28,185 nucleotides of DNA from Chitinophagaceae bacterium (lineage in GTDB: Bacteria; Bacteroidota; Bacteroidia; Chitinophagales; Chitinophagaceae), in assembly GCA_947483345.1 (NCBI GenBank), contig CANKNL010000009.1:1-28185 (forward strand). The letters are read 5' to 3'. Made by a program: the position numbers and the translations under genes. Numbering within the stretch: the first letter of the stretch is position 1; every line of letters begins with the position of its first letter. The notes under the pieces were generated by a model, which was not told where the DNA came from, did no database searches, and saw only the letters and a program-made list of their open reading frames with translations. This document shows, in pieces, positions 17,036-24,471 of this stretch.

Positions 17036-17944
17036 ATGAGTTACCTTAAATATTTTTTATGTTTTTTACCGGTGTTTATTTTTTTAAATGCCAGGGCGCA
17101 GGAAAATACGGATCTGTTGAATCAACTTGAAAAAGAAATGGCGCCTGAAAAAGATCAGACAAAATACACCACGGCCACCTTTAAAACAACCAGGCTGGTA
17201 AACGGCCATACAATAGAAAATGTGGGAAAAGGCGTTTTAGATGTGAAAATATCTCATCGCTTCGGCAATCTAAATGAAGGTGGATATGAACTGTTTGGAC
17301 TGGATAAGGCTACCATGCGTTTGGGACTGGATTATGGGATAACCCGTTATTTAATGGTGGGTATCGGCCGAAGTACTTTTCAAAAAACATATGACGGTTT
17401 TTTAAAAATAAAAATAGTACGTCAGTCGGGTGGTAAAAGAAAAATGCCCGTCACAGTAAGTTATATACCTACCATTGCCCTAAAAACATTAAAAGATCAG
17501 GATCGATCTGTAAAAAATTATGCCAGTTCCCGTTTATCCTATACGCATCAACTTATCATTGCCAGAAAATTTTCGGAAAGTACTTCATTGCAGTTAATGC
17601 CCACTTTTATACACCAAAATCTCGTGTCGCTTATAGCAGAACCCAATAATATGTTTGCCATTGGTATTGGTGGCAGGCAAAAAATAACCAAGCGTATAAG
17701 CATTAATGTGGAGTACTATTATCAACTACCCAACTATAAACTGAAGGGCACTACTAATAACCTTTCTATAGGTTTTGATATTGAAACCGGAGGCCATGTC
17801 TTTCAGCTGCATATCACCAATTCTAAGGGCATGAACGAAAGAACATTTATTGCTGATACCAGAGGTAAATGGGAGAAAGGAGATATTCTGTTCGGATTCA
17901 ACATATCAAGGGTTTTTACCATCGGGAAAAACAACAAGCCATAA
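17036..17944 (+). CDS. DUF5777 family outer-membrane beta-barrel protein
   Basis: A 302-residue protein with a signal peptide ending NARA-Q at about 21. It matches the DUF5777 family along its length: TTATFKTTRLVNGHTIENV, GKGVLDVKISHRFGNLNEGGYELFGLD, MRLGLDYGITRYLMVGIGRS, QKTYDGFLKIKI, then repeated aromatic strands ending FGFNISRVFTI. The pattern is an outer-membrane barrel of 10-14 strands; no function is established for the family. It is the last gene of the five-gene run and is followed by a hairpin at 17955-17976. Its place between two YceI genes suggests a shared job at the outer membrane. Confidence 0.88.
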   Translation: MSYLKYFLCFLPVFIFLNARAQENTDLLNQLEKEMAPEKDQTKYTTATFKTTRLVNGHTIENVGKGVLDVKISHRFGNLNEGGYELFGLDKATMRLGLDYGITRYLMVGIGRSTFQKTYDGFLKIKIVRQSGGKRKMPVTVSYIPTIALKTLKDQDRSVKNYASSRLSYTHQLIIARKFSESTSLQLMPTFIHQNLVSLIAEPNNMFAIGIGGRQKITKRISINVEYYYQLPNYKLKGTTNNLSIGFDIETGGHVFQLHITNSKGMNERTFIADTRGKWEKGDILFGFNISRVFTIGKNNKP

Positions 17945-17954
17945 ACAACAAAAA

Positions 17955-17976
17955 AAAGGGCCGTATGATGCCCTTT
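17955..17976 (+). terminator. Hairpin terminator after the DUF5777 gene
   Basis: AAAGGGC (17955-17961) pairs with GCCCTTT (17970-17976) around an 8-nt loop, 10 nt after the stop codon. The downstream T run is short (three), while an A run on the upstream side would act as a T run on the other strand. It fits the end of the 14850-17944 operon. Confidence 0.6.
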
Positions 17977-18065
17977 AAGATTCATCCGCAGAAAAAATTA
18001 AAATTCAGTTATACACAATTTTAAAAGTTATTGATGCCGGGTGAAGCCCGTTGCAAAGTATTTTA

Positions 18066-18073
18066 TAAATTTA
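18066..18073 (+). promoter_or_regulatory. Probable -7 box before the second YceI gene
   Basis: TAAATTTA differs from TAnnTTTG at the last base only and ends 4 nt before the ATG at 18078, the same spacing as at the helicase and recR genes. Confidence 0.38.
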
Positions 18074-18077
18074 CGCC

Positions 18078-18632
18078 ATGCTCAAAAAAATATTGCTGAT
18101 CCCTTTCATTTATTTATTGGTCTCATTTACCGGCGGAACGGCCAATGCCGATTTCAAGGTAAGTAATGGCAATATTTTTTTCAAGTCGGATGCCATACTT
18201 GAATTAATTAAAGCTCAAAGCAGTGGATTAAAAGGCATCATTGTAGTTGAAAAAAAACAATTTGCTTTTATCGTAAGCATCAAATCTTTTAAAGGTTTTA
18301 ACAGCCCCTTGCAACTGGAACATTTTAATGAAAATTACATGGAAAGTAATAAATACCCCACAGCCTCTTTTGAAGGTAAAATAATAGAGGATCTGGATCT
18401 GACTAAAGACGGGGTATATATGGTGAGATCAAAAGGGAATTTAACCATTCATGGCGTGGCGCAGGAACGCATCATTAAAAGCGAGATCATTGTAAAAAAT
18501 ACGGCCATCAGTTTCACTTCAAATTTCACGGTATTACTATCTGATCATAATATTCCGATCCCAAAAGTGGTTCATCAGAAACTGGCCTCAGAAATAAAAG
18601 TAGATATCACAGCAGATTTAGTTACTCAATAA
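18078..18632 (+). CDS. YceI family periplasmic protein (second copy)
   Basis: A 184-residue exported protein; the signal peptide ends near TANA-D (about residue 24). The YceI core is visible as FAFIVSIKSFKGFNSPLQLEHF, NENYMESNKYPTASFEGKI, and GNLTIHGVAQERIIKSEI. It is related to the YceI at 16456 but clearly diverged outside the core. It is preceded by its own -7-like box and followed after 12 nt by the sensor kinase gene, so the three genes 18078-22323 probably form one operon. A ligand-binding protein made with a sensor kinase could feed the signal, but nothing in the sequence proves contact. Confidence 0.86.
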   Translation: MLKKILLIPFIYLLVSFTGGTANADFKVSNGNIFFKSDAILELIKAQSSGLKGIIVVEKKQFAFIVSIKSFKGFNSPLQLEHFNENYMESNKYPTASFEGKIIEDLDLTKDGVYMVRSKGNLTIHGVAQERIIKSEIIVKNTAISFTSNFTVLLSDHNIPIPKVVHQKLASEIKVDITADLVTQ

Positions 18633-18644
18633 CCCAACCCGATT

Positions 18645-21554
18645 ATGCTGCTGCTAAAAAAAATCACAGCCTTTTTACTGGTTTCCGTTCTTTTACAAAA
18701 AAGTGTAGCCCAATTACCGGGCTACAGGTCATTTGCGCTACTGGAAAACAACCAGCCATTTAAAATAAATACATTATTAAAAACGGCAGATGGATTTATT
18801 TATGCAGGCACCACTAACGGCCTGTATACTTTTGACGGTAAACAATTCAATAAAATAAATTTTTTAAAAAGGGAGGCCAGAGATACCGTTACTGCTGTAT
18901 TTCAGGACAATACAAAACAACTTTGGATTGGTTTTAAAAGCGGAAAAATAGCCAAAAAAATAAATGACCGTTTACAATATTTTTTACCTGAAGAGGGAAC
19001 TCCTAAAGTTGCTATCACTGCTTTTTTACAAGATAAACAAAATAATATATGGTTTTCAACCAATGGCGAAGGCATTTATTATTTCAGCAACAAGCATATG
19101 TATTTAATAAATGAAGCCGAAGGATTAAGCGATACCTATGTGCATGCACTGACCTTGGCACCTAACGGAGACGTACTTGCCGCCACCGACCAGGGAATAA
19201 ATATTTGTAAAATTTCGGGATCAAAAAAAACAATCACAGTGATTGGGCCCCATAATGGTTTACCCGATTATTATGTAACGGCCATTATACCTGCAGGTAA
19301 TAATAGTTTTTGGATTGGCTTACAGGAAAAAGGGTATTGCTTATACGATCATACAACTAAACAAATCAGTATCCCTGCCGTAGCAAATGCGTGGCCTTAC
19401 GGGCAGGTTAATGCCTTACTGGCTACCCCCACTAATTTATGGATTGCCACAAGCGAAAACAGTTTATTAAAATTATCTGCCGCCAATCAAAATGTAACCC
19501 CCCTATTTATTGCATCTCCCGATAAAAACAATATAGAAAACCTGTTAGCCGATAATGAAGGCAATATATGGATGACAACCCCCACTGAGCTGATTTGTAC
19601 CAGTGGAGAAAAATTGAATCTGTTGCCTTTATATGATAAGGCAACCTATGAAACAGTTCATACCATATTATCAGATTATGAGAATAATATTTGGGTAGGT
19701 ACGGATGGTGGTTTAATAAAATATACGATCTCAGGTAATAAAACCGTAAGCCGGAATTACCGTTTAAAAGAATTGACTGCCAAAACAGATATCACCGGTT
19801 TATACCAGGACCTGTATCACAATATATGGATCAGCTCCATGGGCGAAGGTGTTTTTGTATTAGATCCTGTAACCGGCCGCTACAGAAACCTTTCAGAAAA
19901 CCCGTTATTAAAAAAAGCAAGTATCCTGTCAATAACGGGATCAGGCCACACCATTTGTGCCGGGGGGTTAGAAGGCGTGGCAACCATATTTGAACTTGCT
20001 GATGTAAACAGAACCATTGATGCAAAATATAAATTTATTAATTATAATAATATCCCAAACATTGGCAACAATTACATTCATACCGTATATAAAGACAAGG
20101 CGGGCAGTATTTGGTTTGGTACTGATGGTAAAGGCATTACGGTTTTACAAAACGGTCATTTTTTACACTATGACAGACATACCGGGTTAAAGGATGACCA
20201 TGTATATTCTTTTACCGAAGATAAAAAAGGAAGAATATGGTTTAATACAAAAGATGCCGGCATTTACAGCTTTGATGGCAGATTATTTAAAAATTACAAC
20301 ACCGCAAATGGCATCAGTGATTTGCAAATCACGTCTTTAAAAACAGACAAGCTGGGAAATATTATAATTGTAAACGAAAAAGGAATAGATATATTAGATC
20401 CTGAACATGAAACTATTTCTTACATCAATAACACACAGGGAATAGGCGAAATAAATACCGGCACAGAAAGTGTTACAACCGATTCTTCGGGAAATATTTT
20501 ATTAAGTACAATACATGGGATCCTCGTATTTTCACCGGTATATGCTGCGGTTACACAACCTAAAACCATCATCACCAGTGTACAGTTATTTTTACAGCCC
20601 ATCAATAAAGATAATGACCACCATTTTCAATATGATCAAAACGGATTTACTTTTAAATTTACCGGGCTCTATTATACAAATCCTTCCGAAGTGCATTATC
20701 AATATAAACTGGATGGCTTAGACAGTACCTGGACAGACACTAAAGATCAAAGTATTCCCTTTCCCAATCTGAGCCCGGGTAATTATACATTTCATGTAAG
20801 ATCCTCACTTAATGAAAATTTTATTAACGCCAATGAAGCCACATACAGCTTTACCATATCGAGCGCCTTTTGGAAGCGTTGGTGGTTCATTTTACTTTGT
20901 ATTATAACGGGCGCTACTACCCTGTTTATATATATGAAATGGCGGGAAAATAACATCACAAAAATGCAGCAACTGCAGCAAGAAAAAATTCAGTTTCAGT
21001 TCGAGGTTTTACGCAACCAGGTAAATCCGCATTTCTTATTCAACAGTTTTAACACCTTAATCTCTACCATAGAAGAAAACCCAAAAAATGCCATAGGTTA
21101 TGTAGAACAGCTTTCCGAATTTTTCCGAAATATTGTGAACTATCGCGATAAAGATATTATTTGCCTGGAAGAAGAGATCGGTTTACTGAATACCTATTTT
21201 TATCTTCAGCAAAAACGATATGGCGATCATTTAAAACTAACTATCCAAATCAGTGAGGACGCAAAAAAGCAATGGTTTATTCCGCCACTTACTTTACAAT
21301 TACTTTTAGAAAATGCCATAAAGCACAATGCGGTATCAAAAGAAACCAAACTGGACATACAGGTTTTTACACAACCCGGAAACCGCTTGTTAATTCGCAA
21401 TAACTTAAACCCCAAACTTACACAGCAAGCAGGCACAGGCATGGGGTTACAAAACATCATCAACCGGTATAATATCTTAAGTAAAGAACCGGTTGGCATA
21501 CATAAGGATAATGACTATTTTACAGTAATTTTACCTGCTTTAAAACAACAATAA
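18645..21554 (+). CDS. LytS-type sensor histidine kinase with Reg_prop propeller and Y_Y_Y domain
   Basis: A 969-residue membrane sensor. A signal peptide (residues 1-22, ending SVAQ) is followed by a large periplasmic propeller region with at least nine Reg_prop-type strands (for example LWIGFKSGK, IWFSTNGEGIY, IWVGTDGGLIKY, IWFGTDGKGITV). A Y_Y_Y domain lies at about 667-740 (YQYKLDGLDSTW, NLSPGNYTFHVRSS), then one membrane helix (about 747-767) and a short coiled coil. The kinase core is of the His_kinase (PF06580) type: NQVNPHFLFNSFNTL with phospho-acceptor H796, the ATP-binding N box LLENAIKHN and the G box GTGMGLQNIINRY. No receiver or DNA-binding domain is fused. The response regulator gene starts 1 nt after the stop. 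The signal is unknown. Confidence 0.93.
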   Translation: MLLLKKITAFLLVSVLLQKSVAQLPGYRSFALLENNQPFKINTLLKTADGFIYAGTTNGLYTFDGKQFNKINFLKREARDTVTAVFQDNTKQLWIGFKSGKIAKKINDRLQYFLPEEGTPKVAITAFLQDKQNNIWFSTNGEGIYYFSNKHMYLINEAEGLSDTYVHALTLAPNGDVLAATDQGINICKISGSKKTITVIGPHNGLPDYYVTAIIPAGNNSFWIGLQEKGYCLYDHTTKQISIPAVANAWPYGQVNALLATPTNLWIATSENSLLKLSAANQNVTPLFIASPDKNNIENLLADNEGNIWMTTPTELICTSGEKLNLLPLYDKATYETVHTILSDYENNIWVGTDGGLIKYTISGNKTVSRNYRLKELTAKTDITGLYQDLYHNIWISSMGEGVFVLDPVTGRYRNLSENPLLKKASILSITGSGHTICAGGLEGVATIFELADVNRTIDAKYKFINYNNIPNIGNNYIHTVYKDKAGSIWFGTDGKGITVLQNGHFLHYDRHTGLKDDHVYSFTEDKKGRIWFNTKDAGIYSFDGRLFKNYNTANGISDLQITSLKTDKLGNIIIVNEKGIDILDPEHETISYINNTQGIGEINTGTESVTTDSSGNILLSTIHGILVFSPVYAAVTQPKTIITSVQLFLQPINKDNDHHFQYDQNGFTFKFTGLYYTNPSEVHYQYKLDGLDSTWTDTKDQSIPFPNLSPGNYTFHVRSSLNENFINANEATYSFTISSAFWKRWWFILLCIITGATTLFIYMKWRENNITKMQQLQQEKIQFQFEVLRNQVNPHFLFNSFNTLISTIEENPKNAIGYVEQLSEFFRNIVNYRDKDIICLEEEIGLLNTYFYLQQKRYGDHLKLTIQISEDAKKQWFIPPLTLQLLLENAIKHNAVSKETKLDIQVFTQPGNRLLIRNNLNPKLTQQAGTGMGLQNIINRYNILSKEPVGIHKDNDYFTVILPALKQQ

Positions 21555-21555
21555 A

Positions 21556-22323
21556 ATGACTATTTTACTTATTGAAGACGAAGAACCTGCAGCCAAGCGG
21601 CTTCAAAAAATGCTACATGAAATAATTCCGGATGCGGCTGTATCAGAAAATATTGTAAGCGTATCATCTGCCATAAAATGGTTTAACGAAAATGAACAGC
21701 CCGATTTGATCATTTCTGATATCCAGTTATCTGATGGACTGAGTTTTGAAATATTTAAATCTGTGGGTATACTATGCCCCGTAATTTTTACAACGGCTTA
21801 CGATGAATACGCTATTGAGGCCTTTAAAGTGAACAGTATTGATTATTTGTTAAAACCCATTAAAAAGGAAGACCTTGAAAAAGCCATAGCTAAATTCAAA
21901 AAACTGTCTGCCATAAACCCGTCGCCGGCCATTGATTTTACAAATCTTTTACAAGCGCTTAAACAACCTGGCACAGATTATAAAAAACGATTTGTAGTGC
22001 GCTATGGCGAACATATCAAAACCATAGACATTGCTGATGTTGTGTATTTTTATACAGAAGATAAAATAACTTTTTTATGTACCAAAGACAGTCGCCGCTT
22101 TGTCATTGATTTTAATTTAGATGCACTTGACTCAGGCTTAGACCCCTTGAAATTTTTTCGCATCAACAGGCAATACATCATAGGCATTCATGCCATAGCC
22201 GACATGTTTGCCTATACCAAAAGCCGGGTACTCATTAAACTAAATCCACCGGCAAAACACGAAACCATTGTTAGTACAGAGCGCTCGGCTGATTTTAAAC
22301 TCTGGCTGGGCGGCGAAAAATAA
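21556..22323 (+). CDS. LytTR family response regulator
   Basis: A 255-residue two-domain protein. The receiver domain (1-120) has the acidic pocket E7/D8/E9, phospho-acceptor D55 (IISDIQLSDG), T79/T80 and K100 in LLKPIKKED. The LytTR DNA-binding domain spans about 145-250: RYGEHIKTIDIADVVYFYTED, SRRFVIDFNLDAL, FFRINRQYIIGIHAI. LytTR regulators bind paired short repeats upstream of target promoters. It is co-transcribed with the kinase (1-nt gap). Likely targets include its own YceI-kinase operon and the neighbouring envelope operon, but this is inference from position only. Confidence 0.95.
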   Translation: MTILLIEDEEPAAKRLQKMLHEIIPDAAVSENIVSVSSAIKWFNENEQPDLIISDIQLSDGLSFEIFKSVGILCPVIFTTAYDEYAIEAFKVNSIDYLLKPIKKEDLEKAIAKFKKLSAINPSPAIDFTNLLQALKQPGTDYKKRFVVRYGEHIKTIDIADVVYFYTEDKITFLCTKDSRRFVIDFNLDALDSGLDPLKFFRINRQYIIGIHAIADMFAYTKSRVLIKLNPPAKHETIVSTERSADFKLWLGGEK

Positions 22324-22673
22324 ATAGCCTAAAGGTTTAATTTATAAAAAATGGCTATCCGTTAATGGTCACCTATTTCCCAACATGGTCTTATCATGTA
22401 TTGGTCTGCTACCTGCTTTTAACTCAACGCCAGCATTCAGGAAAAGCCATTTCCCAATATCCCTGAAAACATTAAACCCTTCCGAAAATCTCCTCAACTA
22501 AACCTGTTAATTGATTACCCAACCCGCATCTTTTTTAAATAATGTTGTGTAAAAAGTCATTTTAATCTCATTCAGCCATAAAAAATACCGGTTCGGGATA
22601 GATGTCTTTTTAATAAAAAAAACTAACCCCATTTTTACAGTGTTCATTTAAAAAAACCTGAACGTTTATAATT
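22324..22673. other. Intergenic stretch without a recognised feature
   Basis: About 350 nt after the regulator gene. I find no reading frame of note, no RNA gene, no exact -7 consensus near the next ATG and no strong hairpin. It may contain the promoter of the small lipoprotein gene, but I cannot place it. Confidence 0.5.
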
Positions 22674-23099
22674 ATGATGCCTACCATTTCAAAAAAAGGA
22701 ATTCATCTCGTTTTTGCACTTATTCTGGTAACACTGTTTACCACACTGCAATCTTCAACCTGTTCAAATAACGATGCGGTTGTTATCAATAACACCGCTA
22801 CACCTGCAGGTACATGGCGGGTTAATTTGTACTGGGATAGCAAGGATGAAACCAATAAATTCAGCGGCTATAATTTTACATTCGCAACAGGTGGACAGGT
22901 AACTGCTACCAATGGCATCAGTACGGTAACAGGAACATGGAGCGAAAGCAGCAGCAGGTTTATACTAAATTTTGGTGCCGATGTGCTGTTTAGTAAAATA
23001 AGTCATGATTACCTGAAGGAAGAAAAAACAATTGCCAGTATCAAACTAAAAGATGACAACCCTTTAAAAGATGAAAAACTGCAGTTTGTTAAAAACTAA
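22674..23099 (+). CDS. Small lipocalin-like lipoprotein
   Basis: A 141-residue exported protein. The N-terminus (GIHLVFALILVTLFTTLQSST) leads to a cysteine in STCSNND that could be lipidated, though the lipobox is not classical. The mature part reads as a small beta barrel: TPAGTWRVNLYWDSKDETN, FSGYNFTFATGGQVTATNG, VTGTWSESSSRFILNFG, and IKLKDDNPLKDEKLQFVKN. The two GTW segments are reminiscent of lipocalin-like proteins of Bacteroidota. Either ATG at 22674 or 22677 may be the start. It stands alone, 350 nt after the regulator gene, and ends with a strong terminator at 23188. Function is not recognised. Confidence 0.72.
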   Translation: MMPTISKKGIHLVFALILVTLFTTLQSSTCSNNDAVVINNTATPAGTWRVNLYWDSKDETNKFSGYNFTFATGGQVTATNGISTVTGTWSESSSRFILNFGADVLFSKISHDYLKEEKTIASIKLKDDNPLKDEKLQFVKN

Positions 23100-23187
23100 G
23101 ATATCACGATATAAAACTGAAAAACCAATAATCTGCCTTTTTTAACAACCCTGAGTTAAAAAAAGGCTCATCCGAACCTCATATAAA

Positions 23188-23216
23188 AAAGCCGTAACAT
23201 TTTGTGTTACGGCTTT
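23188..23216 (+). terminator. Strong intrinsic terminator
   Basis: AAAGCCGTAACA (23188-23199) pairs perfectly over 12 bp with TGTTACGGCTTT (23205-23216) around a 5-nt loop; a TTTCTTATT stretch follows and an A run precedes it. It probably ends the small lipoprotein transcript, 89 nt after its stop, and is symmetrical enough to work from either side. Confidence 0.85.
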
Positions 23217-23231
23217 CTTATTATAAATTTG
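23201..23231 (+). promoter_or_regulatory. Possible full -33/-7 promoter for the methionine synthase genes
   Basis: TTTG (23201-23204), a 19-nt gap and TAAATTTG (23224-23231) match the complete Bacteroidota promoter pattern TTTG-N19-TAnnTTTG. It overlaps the terminator hairpin loop. If used, it gives a leader of about 205 nt before the ATG at 23444. Confidence 0.42.
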
Positions 23232-23235
23232 CAAA

Positions 23236-23443
23236 ACAAAACAGGCAGATTTGTTTATTGTTCAGCCTGTAATTAATTTATCAATTGAACTAATAAACGA
23301 AAGCAATTCTGCCACTCTTCCCCGGATTGATTCTCGTTTAAAGGTTTATGATAAAGGTATTGAAGTCAGCTTAATAACAGTGGTCATCATTGTTGTGTCA
23401 CTCACTTCACGTTTTTTAAAATATTGAACTTTTATCTAAGCAA
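23236..23443 (+). promoter_or_regulatory. Possible structured 5' leader of the split methionine synthase operon
   Basis: No reading frame of note is present. Three foldable pieces are visible: ACAGGC (23241-23246) with GCCTGT (23265-23270); a longer imperfect stem from TAAACGA (23294-23300) to TCGTTTA (23334-23340), continued inward by AA/TT and CAAT/ATTG; and TGAAGT (23361-23366) with ACTTCA (23404-23409), enclosing AGTG/CACT and followed by TTTTTT (23412-23417). The last could be an attenuator. I do not recognise the conserved cores of the SAM-I or cobalamin riboswitches. Confidence 0.3.
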
Positions 23444-24463
23444 ATGAAAACATTACAAGATTGTTTAAAAGAAAGAATACTCATCATTGATGGTGCCATG
23501 GGCACCATGATACAACGCCATAAACTGGAAGAAAAAGATTATCGGGGCGAACGGTTTAAAGACTGGCATACCGATGTAAAAGGTAATAACGACCTGTTAA
23601 GTATTACACGACCACACATCATTGAAGATATTCACAAACAATATTTAGAAGCCGGTGCCGATATTATTGAAACCAATACTTTCAGCAGTACGTTTATTGC
23701 CCAGGCCGATTATGACATGCAGGCACTGGCTTATGAACTCAATGTAGCCGCTGCAAAATGTGCCAGAGTGGCTGCAGATGAATACACTTTAAAAAATCCG
23801 GCTAAGCCACGTTTTGTGGCCGGCGCCATAGGGCCATTAAATAAAACATTATCCCTGTCGCCCGATGTGAATAATCCCGGCTATAGAGCCGTAACCTTTG
23901 ATACAGTTGCCGAAGCCTATACCGAACAGATTAAAGGATTGGTTGATGGCGGCGTTGATATTATATTAATTGAAACCATTTTCGACACACTGAATGCAAA
24001 GGCGGCTATCTATGCCGTAAAAAACTATTTCAGAAAAAATGGAATTCCCGAATTACCAATCATGATCTCGGGTACCATAACAGATGCCAGCGGCCGTACA
24101 TTAAGTGGCCAAACCCTGGAAGCATTTTATGTATCCATTATGCACGCCAACCCCATTAGTGTTGGATTAAACTGCGCTTTGGGAGCATCTGAAATGAGGC
24201 CACATATTGAAGAACTGAGCCAGATCGCCGGCTGTTATACGTCTGCTTATCCCAATGCCGGTTTGCCCAATGCGTTTGGCGAATACGATGAGCAACCACA
24301 TGAAACTGCACATATTATTGAGGAATGGGCCAAAGCAGGTTTTGTAAATATTGTTGGTGGCTGTTGTGGTACCACGCCCGATCACATTAAACATATTGCA
24401 GATGAAGTAAGCAAGTTTAAGCCGAGGGAATTGCCGGTAACTGAAGCAGAACTTATTGATTAA
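23444..24463 (+). CDS. Homocysteine S-methyltransferase subunit of split methionine synthase
   Basis: A 339-residue protein equal to the N-terminal module of cobalamin-dependent methionine synthase (MetH). It opens with LIIDGAMGTMIQRHKLEEKDYRG and has ADIIETNTFSST and DIILIETIFDTLNAKAA. The zinc-binding cysteines that activate homocysteine are present: C244 in GLNCALG and C307/C308 in VGGCCGT. The protein ends just where the linker to the folate domain would begin, and the rest of MetH is encoded 8 nt downstream. Thus the enzyme is made as two chains, as in many Bacteroidota, and not as a broken gene. It transfers the methyl group from methylcobalamin on the partner chain to homocysteine. Confidence 0.95.
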   Translation: MKTLQDCLKERILIIDGAMGTMIQRHKLEEKDYRGERFKDWHTDVKGNNDLLSITRPHIIEDIHKQYLEAGADIIETNTFSSTFIAQADYDMQALAYELNVAAAKCARVAADEYTLKNPAKPRFVAGAIGPLNKTLSLSPDVNNPGYRAVTFDTVAEAYTEQIKGLVDGGVDIILIETIFDTLNAKAAIYAVKNYFRKNGIPELPIMISGTITDASGRTLSGQTLEAFYVSIMHANPISVGLNCALGASEMRPHIEELSQIAGCYTSAYPNAGLPNAFGEYDEQPHETAHIIEEWAKAGFVNIVGGCCGTTPDHIKHIADEVSKFKPRELPVTEAELID

Positions 24464-24471
24464 AATAATTT

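Noticed and set aside
23311..23325. A GCCACT motif as part of a cobalamin riboswitch
   Set aside because: The other conserved cobalamin-riboswitch segments, including the B12 box, are not found around it.
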